A stretch of DNA of 50,423 nt from Archaeoglobaceae archaeon (GTDB lineage Archaea; Halobacteriota; Archaeoglobi; Archaeoglobales; Archaeoglobaceae): positions 1-50,423 of the forward strand of contig JASKJN010000003.1 of the NCBI GenBank assembly GCA_030153385.1, given 5' to 3'. This document shows, in pieces, positions 1-8,275 of the stretch (within the stretch, counting starts at the first letter, position 1; each line of letters begins with the position of its first letter). Below the pieces are notes generated by a model. The model saw only the letters and a list, made by a program, of their open reading frames with translations, made no database searches and was not told the DNA's origin. Position numbers and translations under genes: made by a program.

Positions 1-1
1 T

Positions 2-127
2 GAAAAGTTGCCTCATGCAAAACACGTGGTTGTTGGAAGCCCATCAGTTCCTACCGATCTGTATCTCAAAAGAATTATGGGTGCAGAAGAAGAGGGAGGA
101 ACAATTATTGTCGGTTTCGAACTGTGA
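2..127 (+). CDS. 3' end of an unrecognised protein (partial)
   Basis: The window opens inside a plus-strand gene that is too short for the ORF track. Frame 2 reads about 41 residues, beginning EKLPHAKHVVVGSPSVPTDL and ending GTIIVGFEL before a TGA at 125-127. The composition is typical of a folded cytosolic protein, and the reading frame is open from the first base. It is convergent with the surface-protein gene that ends at 181. I do not recognise the family from this fragment. The in-frame ATG-started ORF at 15-356 in another frame runs antisense into the next gene and is a shadow. Confidence 0.6.
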   Translation, partial: EKLPHAKHVVVGSPSVPTDLYLKRIMGAEEEGGTIIVGFEL

Positions 128-180
128 TAATTGCTTTTGCTGTGCAGAAGAAGCGGATCTAAGGTATACTAGGAGAAAGG

Positions 181-1974
181 TTAGTGAAACTTGCCTCTTC
201 CAAGAACCAACACGAAGCTTGCAGAAACTCCGGCCATTAAAACAATATCCGCTATATCTGTTTCGAGTTCTTTCGGCCTTTTTATCAAGCTTCTATTTTT
301 TGGAATCTGGCTATTCTGGTCTGAGCTATTCAGGTTATCTAAATTTTCAGGGGTAGAATTCAGCTGTTCATTTGAGCTTAGGTTTTGTTCTTCGTGAGAA
401 TCTGTGTAATTGTGGTTCTCAGTATCTGAAATTTCTTCTGTGGAGTTAGAAGGGGCGTCTTCTGTCTCATTCAATTGCTCTGTTTCGTTAAGCTCCAGCG
501 TTTGATTTACTGTTTGATTTACGATGAGATATGCACTGTATACATATGGATTTATGGGTTCTCCGTTATCTGCATCCATTCTCTTCATTTTGACAGTTAT
601 TTCAGTGTCTCCTTCTGAGAGAGCTTTCAGAGTGATCGTTGCGATTTCCACTCTGCTCACACCCTTTCCAATAAATCCTTTCAGATCTATGGCACTGAAC
701 CTCGCATGATCCTTTGAAATCACTTTGTAAGTCTCGTAAGCCCATTCCGGGAAATAGATGCGATAAATTTCTGCCACAGACTTATTGGTGAGATATATGG
801 CCAGATCATAAGCACTTAGCCCATCATCTGCAAAACTCAGCAATATTCTGTAATTCACGAGCTCCCCCTGGTCAGCTGTTTGATCTGTGGGTTCGAAGAA
901 AAGAATAGATTTCGATTTTATCTGCGTGTTTTTTGTGATCCTTATATATTTTACAATTAATATATCATCCTGTGCATAAAATTCTTTCGCCGCCGGATCT
1001 TTGGGATCCAGATCGTAGTACAGGTAGGCAAAACTTTTCGGTTCATATTTCCTGTACGTTAGCATGGTATCGCGGATGTACAGTTTGTATTCTCCCTCGC
1101 TTAAGCCAGCGGTTTCTATCATGATATTTGCTTCTCCTTTCTCATTCAGCTCAACAACTCTGACCGTTTTGTAGTTCTCACCAACGAGGGTTAAAACGAT
1201 TCCTTTGTAGTATGTTCCACCATAACCTTCTCCTACCCTATTTGTCGAGATCCCGATCCTGATCGGATCCCCCGCCATGATTTCTTCGGGAACTTGAACT
1301 GAAAGTCTTGGTTTTGCAACTTCTACGGTTAAAACTCTGCTGTCGAAGATTTTGCCCTTGTAGTTGAGCGTAATCTCCATTGCATATATTCCGGGCTTTA
1401 AAGCATAGTCTATATCCTTTGTTTCCTCGTATCTCTCCCTCAAATTCAATTCAAGCTTTGCTAAATTCTTATATGGTTTAAATTCCTCTTTGGAAGTAAA
1501 TCTGAAATTCAGACCGATGAACTTGAACGAAAGACTCGTAACACTCTCATCTGGAGTGTCTACATACACATTTACGAGTGTTTTTCCCTGATACGGCACT
1601 TCCGGAATATCTATCTTTGTTATTTTTGGTTTTACCACTTTGAACTGTTTAAAAAACTCCTTTGTGGTGCTATTTTCAATCAAATTAACCTTAACCAGAT
1701 AAACCCCATCTTCCCAGTCCTCAGGGATCTGGAAGTCGAATGATTCATCGAAAATCTGAACTGAGTCGTTCTCATAAAGCCATTGCCCCACACCGCCGGA
1801 TCCTTTTACAAGGATCTCCAGGAAATTTGGTAGGTCGGAAAGGACTGTTACTCTAATTCGAATCAGATCTTCAGGGGCAACAATGTCTTTGTCTAACGTT
1901 ATATATACTTCTGTTTTTCCTGAAACGGGGATTATGAGCATTATTATTAGTATGAGCATTATGGAGAGTCTCAC
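181..1974 (-). CDS. Secreted, C-terminally anchored surface protein with cohesin-like domain
   Basis: The 597-residue product starts with GTG at 1974; an ATG two bases upstream is followed at once by TGA. Residues 1-19 form a signal peptide (MRLSIMLILIIMLIIPVSG). Several beta-rich, Ig-like segments follow. Around residues 355-490 is a segment resembling archaeal cohesin/carbohydrate-binding type modules (LSFADDGLSAYDLAIYL, then VARV/ITLKAL-like strands). A linker of about 80 residues is very rich in Asn, Ser, Thr and Glu with many N-x-S/T sequons. A last hydrophobic stretch near residue 575-592 would anchor the protein. I infer an extracytoplasmic, heavily glycosylated protein at the S-layer. 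The ligand is unknown, and no dockerin partner is visible in the window. Confidence 0.7.
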   Translation of the reverse strand: MRLSIMLILIIMLIIPVSGKTEVYITLDKDIVAPEDLIRIRVTVLSDLPNFLEILVKGSGGVGQWLYENDSVQIFDESFDFQIPEDWEDGVYLVKVNLIENSTTKEFFKQFKVVKPKITKIDIPEVPYQGKTLVNVYVDTPDESVTSLSFKFIGLNFRFTSKEEFKPYKNLAKLELNLRERYEETKDIDYALKPGIYAMEITLNYKGKIFDSRVLTVEVAKPRLSVQVPEEIMAGDPIRIGISTNRVGEGYGGTYYKGIVLTLVGENYKTVRVVELNEKGEANIMIETAGLSEGEYKLYIRDTMLTYRKYEPKSFAYLYYDLDPKDPAAKEFYAQDDILIVKYIRITKNTQIKSKSILFFEPTDQTADQGELVNYRILLSFADDGLSAYDLAIYLTNKSVAEIYRIYFPEWAYETYKVISKDHARFSAIDLKGFIGKGVSRVEIATITLKALSEGDTEITVKMKRMDADNGEPINPYVYSAYLIVNQTVNQTLELNETEQLNETEDAPSNSTEEISDTENHNYTDSHEEQNLSSNEQLNSTPENLDNLNSSDQNSQIPKNRSLIKRPKELETDIADIVLMAGVSASFVLVLGRGKFH

Positions 1975-2064
1975 ATGTTGCTGTTGATCGTATCATTTTT
2001 AAGCCATTCTTTCCAAAGTGAAATTCTTGGAATAAAATTTTAAACAGTTGAGCCCAATTTTTTT

Positions 2065-2826
2065 ATGTCAAATGTAATTACCGCTCGAAGAGGGCATGTT
2101 TTAGTTGTACAGCTGAACAGAAGCGAAAAGAGAAATGCGATAAATTTTGAAATGGCTGAAAAGCTCGAAGAAATCTGGAAGGATTTTGAAAAGGATGATG
2201 AACTTTACGTTGGAATTATTGCGGGCTCGGGAGGTAATTTCTGTGCTGGAGCGGATCTTGGCGATCTGAAGAATTTGATGAGTAGGGCGATGAAACCTGA
2301 GGGTCCGCTTGGATTTACGAGAATGATCCTTTCAAAACCCGTAATTGCGGCGATCTCGGGATACTGTGTCGCTGGCGGTCTGGAAATAGCCCTCTGGGCA
2401 GATTTCAGAATTGCAGAAGAGAATGCAAAGTTTGGATTCCTTGAAAGACGTTTTGGAGTTCCTTTGATAAACGGTGGCACCCAGAGACTGCCAAGGATTG
2501 TTGGACTAGGTAATGCGTTATACCTGATCCTAACTGGAAAGCTGATCTCTGCTCGGGAAGCATTGGAGATCGGGCTTGTCAATGAAGTTGTCGAGAATGG
2601 AAGAGCTCTTGAGAGAGCAATAGAAATCGCAGAACTAATAGCCTCCTATCCTCAATTGGCACTCAGAAATGACAGAAAAAGTGTATATTCGGGATTAGGA
2701 AAACCTCTAAAGGAAGCTCTCTTAATCGAGGCGGAGATCGGCGTTGAGACGTTGGAAAATGGGGAACTATATAGGGAGGCGGAGAGGTTTGTGAAAAATG
2801 GCAAAGGAAGGCATGGAAAGATGTAA
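2065..2826 (+). CDS. Enoyl-CoA hydratase/isomerase (crotonase) family protein
   Basis: This 253-residue protein has the usual crotonase length. The oxyanion-hole segments are clear: NFCAGADL near residues 58-65 and GYCVAGGLEIAL near 99-110. Both acids used by enoyl-CoA hydratases (rat E144 and E164) have counterparts, Glu107 in GGLEIAL and Glu127 in FGFLERR, followed by the family motif GGTQRLPR. It could therefore hydrate 2-enoyl-CoA, although the exact substrate cannot be read from sequence. A TATA-like AAAATTTTAAAC lies about 25 nt before the ATG, suggesting a leaderless transcript. A T-rich stretch follows the stop, so it is probably transcribed apart from the por operon downstream. Confidence 0.9.
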   Translation: MSNVITARRGHVLVVQLNRSEKRNAINFEMAEKLEEIWKDFEKDDELYVGIIAGSGGNFCAGADLGDLKNLMSRAMKPEGPLGFTRMILSKPVIAAISGYCVAGGLEIALWADFRIAEENAKFGFLERRFGVPLINGGTQRLPRIVGLGNALYLILTGKLISAREALEIGLVNEVVENGRALERAIEIAELIASYPQLALRNDRKSVYSGLGKPLKEALLIEAEIGVETLENGELYREAERFVKNGKGRHGKM

Positions 2827-2830
2827 GAAA

Positions 2831-2842
2831 TTTTTGTTTTTT
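2831..2842 (+). terminator. Oligo-T terminator after the crotonase gene
   Basis: TTTTTGTTTTTT begins four bases after the crotonase stop codon. Archaeal transcription ends on such T-runs without needing a hairpin. A new TATA box follows at once, so the two units are probably separate. Confidence 0.5.
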
Positions 2843-2850
2843 GTCAAAAC

Positions 2851-2868
2851 TTAAAAAATTTTTTAAAC
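2851..2868 (+). promoter_or_regulatory. TATA box for porGDAB
   Basis: TTAAAAAATTTTTTAAAC is a strong archaeal TATA region. Its centre lies about 25 nt before the ATG at 2888. This favours 2888 over the ATG at 2879 as the start of porG and suggests a nearly leaderless mRNA. Confidence 0.55.
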
Positions 2869-2887
2869 CCAGCGTTGGATGTTGAAC

Positions 2888-3445
2888 ATGCTAATCGAAG
2901 TCAGATTTCATGGAAGAGGAGGACAGGGAGTGGTAACAGCAGCGGACTTTTTGGCAGTAGCAGGGTTTAAAGAAGGCTACTATACGCTATCATTTCCCAC
3001 TTTTGGTGCTGAAAAGAGAGGGACACCAGTGGCATCGTTTCTCAGGATCTCAGATGAGCCAATTGTTGTCAGAGACGAGATCTATCAGCCAGACTATGTT
3101 GTGGTATTAGATCCAAGCCTTTTTGAATCTGTAAATGTTACATCTGGTTTAAAATCCGACGGCATGCTCATTGCGAATTATCCCAAAGGCCCCGAAGAAT
3201 TGAAGGCTAAAGCCAATATCAAATCCAAAGTGGCGACGATAAATGCGACTAAGCTTGCAATTGAGATCCTTGGAAGACCCATAACCAATACCGCAATGGT
3301 TGGGGCATTTGCAGGAGCTACAGGAATTTTAAAGCTTGAAACTTTGAAGAAAACTGTAGAAGAGTTTTTCAAAGGAGCTCTTATAGAGAAAAACAAACTC
3401 ATCATAGAGCAGGCTTACAACCAGATGAGGGAGGTGTGCAGATGA
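2888..3445 (+). CDS. porG: 2-oxoacid:ferredoxin oxidoreductase, gamma subunit
   Basis: Gamma subunit of a pyruvate-type 2-oxoacid:ferredoxin oxidoreductase, which makes or cleaves acyl-CoA with ferredoxin as electron partner. The N-terminus IEVRFHGRGGQGVVTAADFL is the family hallmark, and PTFGAEKRGTPVASFLRI follows at the expected distance. I place the start at ATG 2888 because the TATA box would put the mRNA start there; the ORF also allows 2879. The gene opens a gamma-delta-alpha-beta operon and overlaps the delta gene by ATGA (3442-3445). Length, about 185 residues, is normal. The substrate is most likely pyruvate, but 2-ketoisovalerate-type enzymes share this layout. Confidence 0.92.
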   Translation: MLIEVRFHGRGGQGVVTAADFLAVAGFKEGYYTLSFPTFGAEKRGTPVASFLRISDEPIVVRDEIYQPDYVVVLDPSLFESVNVTSGLKSDGMLIANYPKGPEELKAKANIKSKVATINATKLAIEILGRPITNTAMVGAFAGATGILKLETLKKTVEEFFKGALIEKNKLIIEQAYNQMREVCR

Positions 3446-3735
3446 AGTTGAAGATAAATCTTGGAGCAATTTCGGAACCGCTTCAGTCTGAAAATTTTAA
3501 AACAGGAGACTGGGGGACTGAATGGGCTCAAGTTGATAAGGAGAAATGCACTGCCTGCAGAATATGTGAGCAGTTCTGTCCCGAAGGATGCATAGAGGTT
3601 AAGGAGTTGGGGGATGAGAAGTTTGCAGTCGTAGATTACAATTACTGCAAGGGATGCGGTGTATGTGCCTCTGTTTGTCCTCAGGAGGCGATAAAAATGG
3701 AGACTAAGGAAATTTTCAAGTTTGATGCCTACTGA
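3442..3735 (+). CDS. porD: 2-oxoacid:ferredoxin oxidoreductase, delta (ferredoxin) subunit
   Basis: Small electron-transfer subunit of the complex, about 97 residues. Two classical [4Fe-4S] motifs are present: CTACRICEQFCPEGC and CKGCGVCASVCPQEA. The start is ATG 3442, which follows GAGGTG at 3431-3436 by five bases and overlaps the porG stop. The ORF track's GTG at 3436 lies inside that ribosome site and is unlikely. The N-terminal segment before the clusters (TGDWGTEWAQVDKEKC) matches delta subunits that dock on the alpha-beta core. Confidence 0.93.
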   Translation: MKLKINLGAISEPLQSENFKTGDWGTEWAQVDKEKCTACRICEQFCPEGCIEVKELGDEKFAVVDYNYCKGCGVCASVCPQEAIKMETKEIFKFDAY

Positions 3736-3745
3736 GGTGGTTTGG

Positions 3746-4912
3746 ATGATGAAAGTTGTGAGAGGCTTTTATTCAGTTGCTCATGCCGTTAAACTTTGCA
3801 GACCAAATGTTATCTGTGCTTATCCAATAACTCCCCAAACCGAGATCGTTGAGAATATTGCGGAAATGTATGCGAATGGAGAGTTCGAGAATTGCAGATA
3901 TATAACCGCAGAATCAGAGTTCGCAGCAGCAAGCATCCTCGTTGGAGCGTCAGCAGCAGGAGCGAGAACATTTACAGCGACCTGCAGTCAAGGGCTGATT
4001 CTGATGAGTGAAGTCCTTTTTAATGCAGCGGGAATGAGGTTACCCATCGTTCTTGTGAATACAAATCGAGCATTGTCCGCACCTTTAAGCATCTGGAACG
4101 ATTTGCAGGACAGCATGGCTCTGAGAGACGCGGGGATCATTCAGTTATATGTGGAGAACAATCAAGAAGCCCATGACGCAATTCCACAGGCTTACAAAAT
4201 AGCAGAAAACAGAAAAGTCCTTCTGCCATTCATGGTTTGCATGGACGGATTCAAGCTAACCCATGCCTATGAGCCCGTAGACCTTCTCGATCAATCTCTG
4301 GTGGACAACTTCTTGCCTCCTTACAAGCCCGAGGCTTATCTCACGACGAAAAAGCCACTCGCATTCGGATGCTATGCCCCACCACACGTATACATGGAGT
4401 TCAGAGTGGCAATGCAGAATGCAATGGAGAGGGCAAAATCAGTTATGAGAGATGTCTTTAGGGAGTGGGCAGAAGTCTCTGGCAGGAACTGGGGTGGGCA
4501 TCTGGAAGTTGTGCATCCAGATGCGAAGTTTTTTGTTGTCTCGATGGGATCTATCGTCGGTCTTTTGAGGAAGGTGGTTGAAGAATTGCGAAAAGAAGGG
4601 ATTGATGTTGGCTTGATAAAGCTCAGAACTTTCAGACCGTTTCCAGCAGAAGATCTTAGGAAGGAGTTGAGCTCTGCGGAGAAGATCATAGTGCTCGATC
4701 GTTCTATTAGCTTGGGCTATGAAGGTAACCTATCGATAGAGCTGAAGTCCGCTCTTTACGGATTTTCTGCTGAAATCATTTCGATGGTCATTGGTCTGGG
4801 AGGCAGGGACATACCCAAGGAATTTCTAAAGGATCTCATAAAAAATGCAATTCTTGGCAAGGAGGGTAGTGGTTTCAAGGGAGTTAAGGAGTTTGAGGAG
4901 GTGATCCCATGA
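3746..4912 (+). CDS. porA: 2-oxoacid:ferredoxin oxidoreductase, alpha subunit
   Basis: Alpha subunit, about 389 residues, carrying the pyrimidine-binding part of the thiamine diphosphate site and the conserved transketolase C-terminal domain. ICAYPITPQTEIVENIAEM near the N-terminus and FAAASILVGASAAGARTFTATCSQGL are diagnostic of PorA. I choose ATG 3746 because GAGGTGG (3734-3740, overlapping the porD stop) sits five bases before it; the ORF track's TTG at 3722 would overlap porD without a ribosome site. ATG 3749 is an equal alternative. The 3' end overlaps porB by four bases. Confidence 0.93.
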   Translation: MMKVVRGFYSVAHAVKLCRPNVICAYPITPQTEIVENIAEMYANGEFENCRYITAESEFAAASILVGASAAGARTFTATCSQGLILMSEVLFNAAGMRLPIVLVNTNRALSAPLSIWNDLQDSMALRDAGIIQLYVENNQEAHDAIPQAYKIAENRKVLLPFMVCMDGFKLTHAYEPVDLLDQSLVDNFLPPYKPEAYLTTKKPLAFGCYAPPHVYMEFRVAMQNAMERAKSVMRDVFREWAEVSGRNWGGHLEVVHPDAKFFVVSMGSIVGLLRKVVEELRKEGIDVGLIKLRTFRPFPAEDLRKELSSAEKIIVLDRSISLGYEGNLSIELKSALYGFSAEIISMVIGLGGRDIPKEFLKDLIKNAILGKEGSGFKGVKEFEEVIP

Positions 4913-5790
4913 GATACTTCGGCAGAGGTCACGGAGCCTGTCCCGGCTGTGGACTTGCCATTGCTGTTCGCAATGTTTTGAACGCTCTCGAGGGAAAGTG
5001 CTTCGTTGCAAACTCAACAGGATGCTTAGAGATCATCAGTTCCCAGTACGGTAAGAACGCCTGGGGGGTGCCATATATTCACTCGCTGTTCGACAATACA
5101 GCAGCTGTGGCAAGCGGTATTTCCGAGGCGCTCAAGGCACTAAGGAGAGAAGACGAGGGAAAGGTTGTAGTTTTAGCGGGAGATGGTGCGACCGCGGACA
5201 TAGGGCTAACTCTTCACGGGATGTTCGACAGAAATCATGATGTCATCTACATATGTCTCGACAATGAAGCCTATCAAAACACGGGACACCAGCAGAGTGG
5301 TCTAACGCCCCTTGGCGAGGCTACAACCACGACACCCGCTGGAAAGCTTCAGCTCGGAAAGATGGGAAGGAAGAAGGACATGGTTGCAATTGCCTTGGCC
5401 CACGGATCGCCCTATGTGGCAACCTCAAGTGCTGTTCTCCCAGCGGATATAAGAAGAAAGGTCAAGAAGGCTGCGAGCATTGAAGGAGCGAAGTATATTC
5501 AGATCCACTGCCCATGCGTGACGGGATGGGGTATTGAAGGAAAAGACGTCGTGAAGGTTGGCAATCTGGCAATAGAAACAGCCCTTTACCCGATTGTCGA
5601 GTTCGAGAATGGAAAACTGATAACAGCAAGGAAAATAAGAGACAGAAAACCAGTTGAGGAGTATCTGAAGCTCCAGCGCAGGTTCAGACATCTCTTTGTG
5701 GATCCGAGGGGAAGGGAAATAATTGCGGAAATTCAGAAAATTGCAGACCACAATGCTGAGAAATACGGGCTCGATCTGAAGAAAGATTAA
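4909..5790 (+). CDS. porB: 2-oxoacid:ferredoxin oxidoreductase, beta subunit
   Basis: Beta subunit, 293 residues, which binds the thiamine diphosphate through VVLAGDGATADIGL and carries the proximal Fe-S cluster. Cluster cysteines are visible in GACPGCGLAI, NSTGCLEI and HCPCVTGWGI, the pyruvate-synthase-type pattern. The start is preceded by GAGGAGGTGATC, an almost perfect match to the 16S rRNA 3' end, and overlaps the porA stop as ATGA. In this type of organism the enzyme links acetyl-CoA from the carbonyl branch to pyruvate, or works in the oxidative direction. The branched-chain isoenzyme remains possible. Confidence 0.93.
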   Translation: MRYFGRGHGACPGCGLAIAVRNVLNALEGKCFVANSTGCLEIISSQYGKNAWGVPYIHSLFDNTAAVASGISEALKALRREDEGKVVVLAGDGATADIGLTLHGMFDRNHDVIYICLDNEAYQNTGHQQSGLTPLGEATTTTPAGKLQLGKMGRKKDMVAIALAHGSPYVATSSAVLPADIRRKVKKAASIEGAKYIQIHCPCVTGWGIEGKDVVKVGNLAIETALYPIVEFENGKLITARKIRDRKPVEEYLKLQRRFRHLFVDPRGREIIAEIQKIADHNAEKYGLDLKKD

Positions 5791-5793
5791 CCC

Positions 5794-5800
5794 TTTTTTT
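5794..5800 (+). terminator. Oligo-T terminator after porB
   Basis: A run of seven T follows the porB stop by three bases. It fits a factor-independent archaeal terminator for the porGDAB unit. Confidence 0.45.
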
Positions 5801-5836
5801 GCTTAAATTTAAAAACAGTTCTTCGATCTGCACGCG

Positions 5837-6846
5837 ATGGGTATTGAATTCCACGACCCAGAAAAAAGCTTGAAGAATTTTTTTAGGGAAGGCATATTTT
5901 CCCAAATAACGCTTTCTTTGCTAACTGCAACTGTAATAAGTTCATATCTTGCTCTTGCAGGTGCAAGCCCTCTTCAAATAGGGGTTCTGGTTGCAATACC
6001 CTATCTTACGACCACAACTCAAGTAGTATCAGCCAAATTTATTGAAAAGAGAAGCAGAAAGAGAATTGCAGTTTTTGCAAGTTTCGTCGCAAACAATTCG
6101 ATTTTGGCAATTACGATCTCATCCCTTTTAGACGGGTCATATGAAGTGTTTGCATTCGCAATATTTTATCTAATCTTCAACATCTTCGAAGATCTGCTAA
6201 CCGTAACTTGGAGTTCATGGATGAGAGACCTCATTTTTGGAGCTAAAATGGGTGAAACTCTCTAAAAGATTGGCCTATGGGAAAATTGCAGCTATTCCTG
6301 TGTTTATTCTGCAGATATGGCTATTTGAAAGATTTGACAAGTCCGCTTTTCCTATTCTTTTCTTCATCGCTCTCCTCACGGGAATTGCGAGTGTTTATTT
6401 CTTAAGGAACATCGAAGACGTAAAGTCGAGGAGAATAAGCGAGCCAAAGTTAATTGCCCCGCTAAAGAATAAAAATTTTCTTAAATGGTCTTTATTAAAT
6501 TCCGCTTTTTGCTTCTCACTGAGCGCTTCGCGCACGTTCTTTGCGGTTTTATGCGATCGGCAACTGGATGCAAGATCTCTTCTCCGCCTTAGGAAGCATT
6601 TTTGGAGGGGTAATGCTCGCAAAGCTCGCATTGCTTGGAAGCTATTCCTTCTTTATATTGTTTGCAATGTCAATCCTTCTCTCAATAGTCTTATTCCCTC
6701 TGCTAAGATTATACGATGAATTTGGACAGCCAACGAGAAATGCGGTTATAAGTCTTCCAAGGCTGTTTTTGGAGGATTTAAGTTTGTGTCGAGGAATCGC
6801 AAAGTCTACGTTTTTTAGACTAAAAAAGGATAGGGATGAGCTTTAG
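5837..6846 (+). pseudogene. Decayed MFS transporter
   Basis: Three overlapping ORFs in frames 2, 3 and 1 (5837-6265, 6237-6719, 6541-6846) together give one major-facilitator-like protein. The first piece holds the N-terminal half with TM1-5 (ITLSLLTATVISSYLALAGA; RKRIAVFASFVANN). Frame 2 passes into frame 3 near 6254, where MGE continues as LSKRLAYGKIAAIPVFIL. Frame 3 passes into frame 1 near 6540, where FFAV is joined to FYAIGNWMQDLFSALGSIFGG with about ten expected residues missing. The C-terminal end is also short: the total is about 335 residues against about 400 for the family. A TATA-like TTAAATTTAAAAA lies upstream. Loss of residues besides frame changes argues for real decay. Confidence 0.8.
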
Positions 6847-6888
6847 ATTTCAAATTTAAAATCATTAATTTATCTATTTCGTAGCAAA

Positions 6889-6900
6889 AAATTTATATCA
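6889..6900 (+). promoter_or_regulatory. TATA box for ribK-ribB
   Basis: AAATTTATATCA lies about 30 nt before the ribK ATG at 6927. A small inverted repeat, GAGA-AGCA-TCTC at 6906-6917, sits between the TATA box and the start codon, where a repressor would block transcription. Confidence 0.5.
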
Positions 6901-6926
6901 CTTGCGAGAAGCATCTCAAAATTGAT

Positions 6927-7574
6927 ATGATCGAGATGCTAAAAGCTTTAGCTTTAATGAATGCTTCACGGGAAGTCGTTAAGGTTAGCTGTAAGGATCT
7001 CGGAGAAAAGCTGGGTCATAGCACGCAAACTGCATCGAGAAGATTGAAAGAACTCGAAGATCATGGACTCATAGAGCGCACGGTTACAAAAAATGGACAG
7101 TTTATCGCCATAACTGAAAAAGGAATGGACATGCTCTTCGCAGAATATTCAGATTACCGAAAGATCTTCGAGAATGCAAACAGCATAAAGCTCCACTGCA
7201 CAGTTTTCAGCGGTCTTGGTGAAGGAAGCTACTACGTTTCTCTTGAAGGATATAGAAGGCAGTTTAAAGAGAAGTTAGGCATTGATCCGTTTCCTGGGAC
7301 TCTTAACCTCAGAGTTGCCAAAGAAGATTTGATAATTAAAAAGAGGCTTGATAAGGAGGAAGGAATTAAAATAGAAGGTTTTTCTGCTGAAAATAGGACT
7401 TTTGGCCCTGCAAAGGCATTTAAATGCAAGGTTAACGGTTATCCGGCTTTTATTGTCATACCACAGAGAACTCATTACCCTGGAGATGTGCTCGAGATCA
7501 TTTCTGACAAAAAGCTGAGAGATGTTTTGAATCTGAAGGACGGAGATATCGTCGAATTGGAGGTGATCTTATGA
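6927..7574 (+). CDS. ribK: CTP-dependent riboflavin kinase with N-terminal HTH (RbkR type)
   Basis: Residues 1-70 form a winged helix (LGEKLGHSTQTASRRLKELEDHGLIER). The rest is the DUF120 riboflavin kinase domain, with GLGEGSYYVSLEGYRRQF, PFPGTLNLRV and the C-terminal PQRTHYPGDVLEIISDKKLRD. Archaeal RibK makes FMN from riboflavin with CTP as donor. Versions carrying this HTH are known to act as the transcription regulator RbkR of riboflavin genes, so this protein probably controls its own operon. It overlaps ribB by ATGA (7571-7574), which supports coupled translation. The length of 215 residues fits the two-domain form. Confidence 0.93.
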   Translation: MIEMLKALALMNASREVVKVSCKDLGEKLGHSTQTASRRLKELEDHGLIERTVTKNGQFIAITEKGMDMLFAEYSDYRKIFENANSIKLHCTVFSGLGEGSYYVSLEGYRRQFKEKLGIDPFPGTLNLRVAKEDLIIKKRLDKEEGIKIEGFSAENRTFGPAKAFKCKVNGYPAFIVIPQRTHYPGDVLEIISDKKLRDVLNLKDGDIVELEVIL

Positions 7575-8275
7575 TTGAAGAAGCCTTAAAGGCCTTCAGA
7601 AAAGGTAAACCTGTGCTTATTTTCGACTTCGAAGATCGGGAAGGCGAAACAGACATCGCAATTCCAGCACAGTTCGTGAAGCCACGAGAGGTTGCGATGA
7701 TGCGAATCGACGGAGGGGGGCTTATCTGCGTCGCTATTCACCCGTTAGCTGCTAAAAGGTTAGGTTTACCATTCATGCACGATGTTTTAAAAGCTGCAAG
7801 CGAAAAGATTCCAACCCTCTCGTCGATTTCCAATTTCGACATAAAGTATGACACAAGGAGCTCATTCTCAATCTGGGTCAACCACAGGGACACTTTCACT
7901 GGGATCACGGATGTTGACAGGGCAAAGACAATAAGAAGGATCGGGGAAGTGGTAGATATCGTTATGATGAACGAAAAGTTTGACTTTGGGAGAGAGTTCA
8001 GAAGCCCGGGACATGTTGCAATTCTTAGGGCTTCAGAAAATCTGACTTACGAGCGTGTTGGGCAGACAGAGCTCAGTGTAGCCTTAGCGGAGATGGCTGG
8101 AATAGCTCCTGCTGTTGCAATTTGCGAAATGCTTGACAGCGAGACAGGAAAAGCTTTGAGCAAGAAAAAAGCAATGGAGTATGCAGAAGAGAGAGGAATT
8201 CCATTCGTTGAAGGAAAAGAGATTGTTAAGCACTATAAGGAGTTCCGGGAAGTTAAGGCGAAGCTTTTTATCTAA
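7571..8275 (+). CDS. ribB: 3,4-dihydroxy-2-butanone 4-phosphate synthase
   Basis: Makes the four-carbon precursor of riboflavin from ribulose 5-phosphate. The N-terminal half shows the signature FDFEDREGETDIAIPA (metal-binding acids) and MRIDGGGLICVAI. The second half has DRAKTIRRI, the SPGHVAILRA segment and the family's RVGQTELSVALAEMAG. It is 234 residues, the stand-alone archaeal form without a fused GTP cyclohydrolase II domain. It is translated from an ATG overlapping the ribK stop. Its 3' end overlaps the convergent PhoU-like gene by three bases (8273-8275). Confidence 0.95.
   Translation: MIEEALKAFRKGKPVLIFDFEDREGETDIAIPAQFVKPREVAMMRIDGGGLICVAIHPLAAKRLGLPFMHDVLKAASEKIPTLSSISNFDIKYDTRSSFSIWVNHRDTFTGITDVDRAKTIRRIGEVVDIVMMNEKFDFGREFRSPGHVAILRASENLTYERVGQTELSVALAEMAGIAPAVAICEMLDSETGKALSKKKAMEYAEERGIPFVEGKEIVKHYKEFREVKAKLFI

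Noticed and set aside
15-356. 113-residue plus-strand ORF at the window start
   Set aside because: It is out of frame with the real partial gene at 2-127 and runs antisense into the surface-protein gene.
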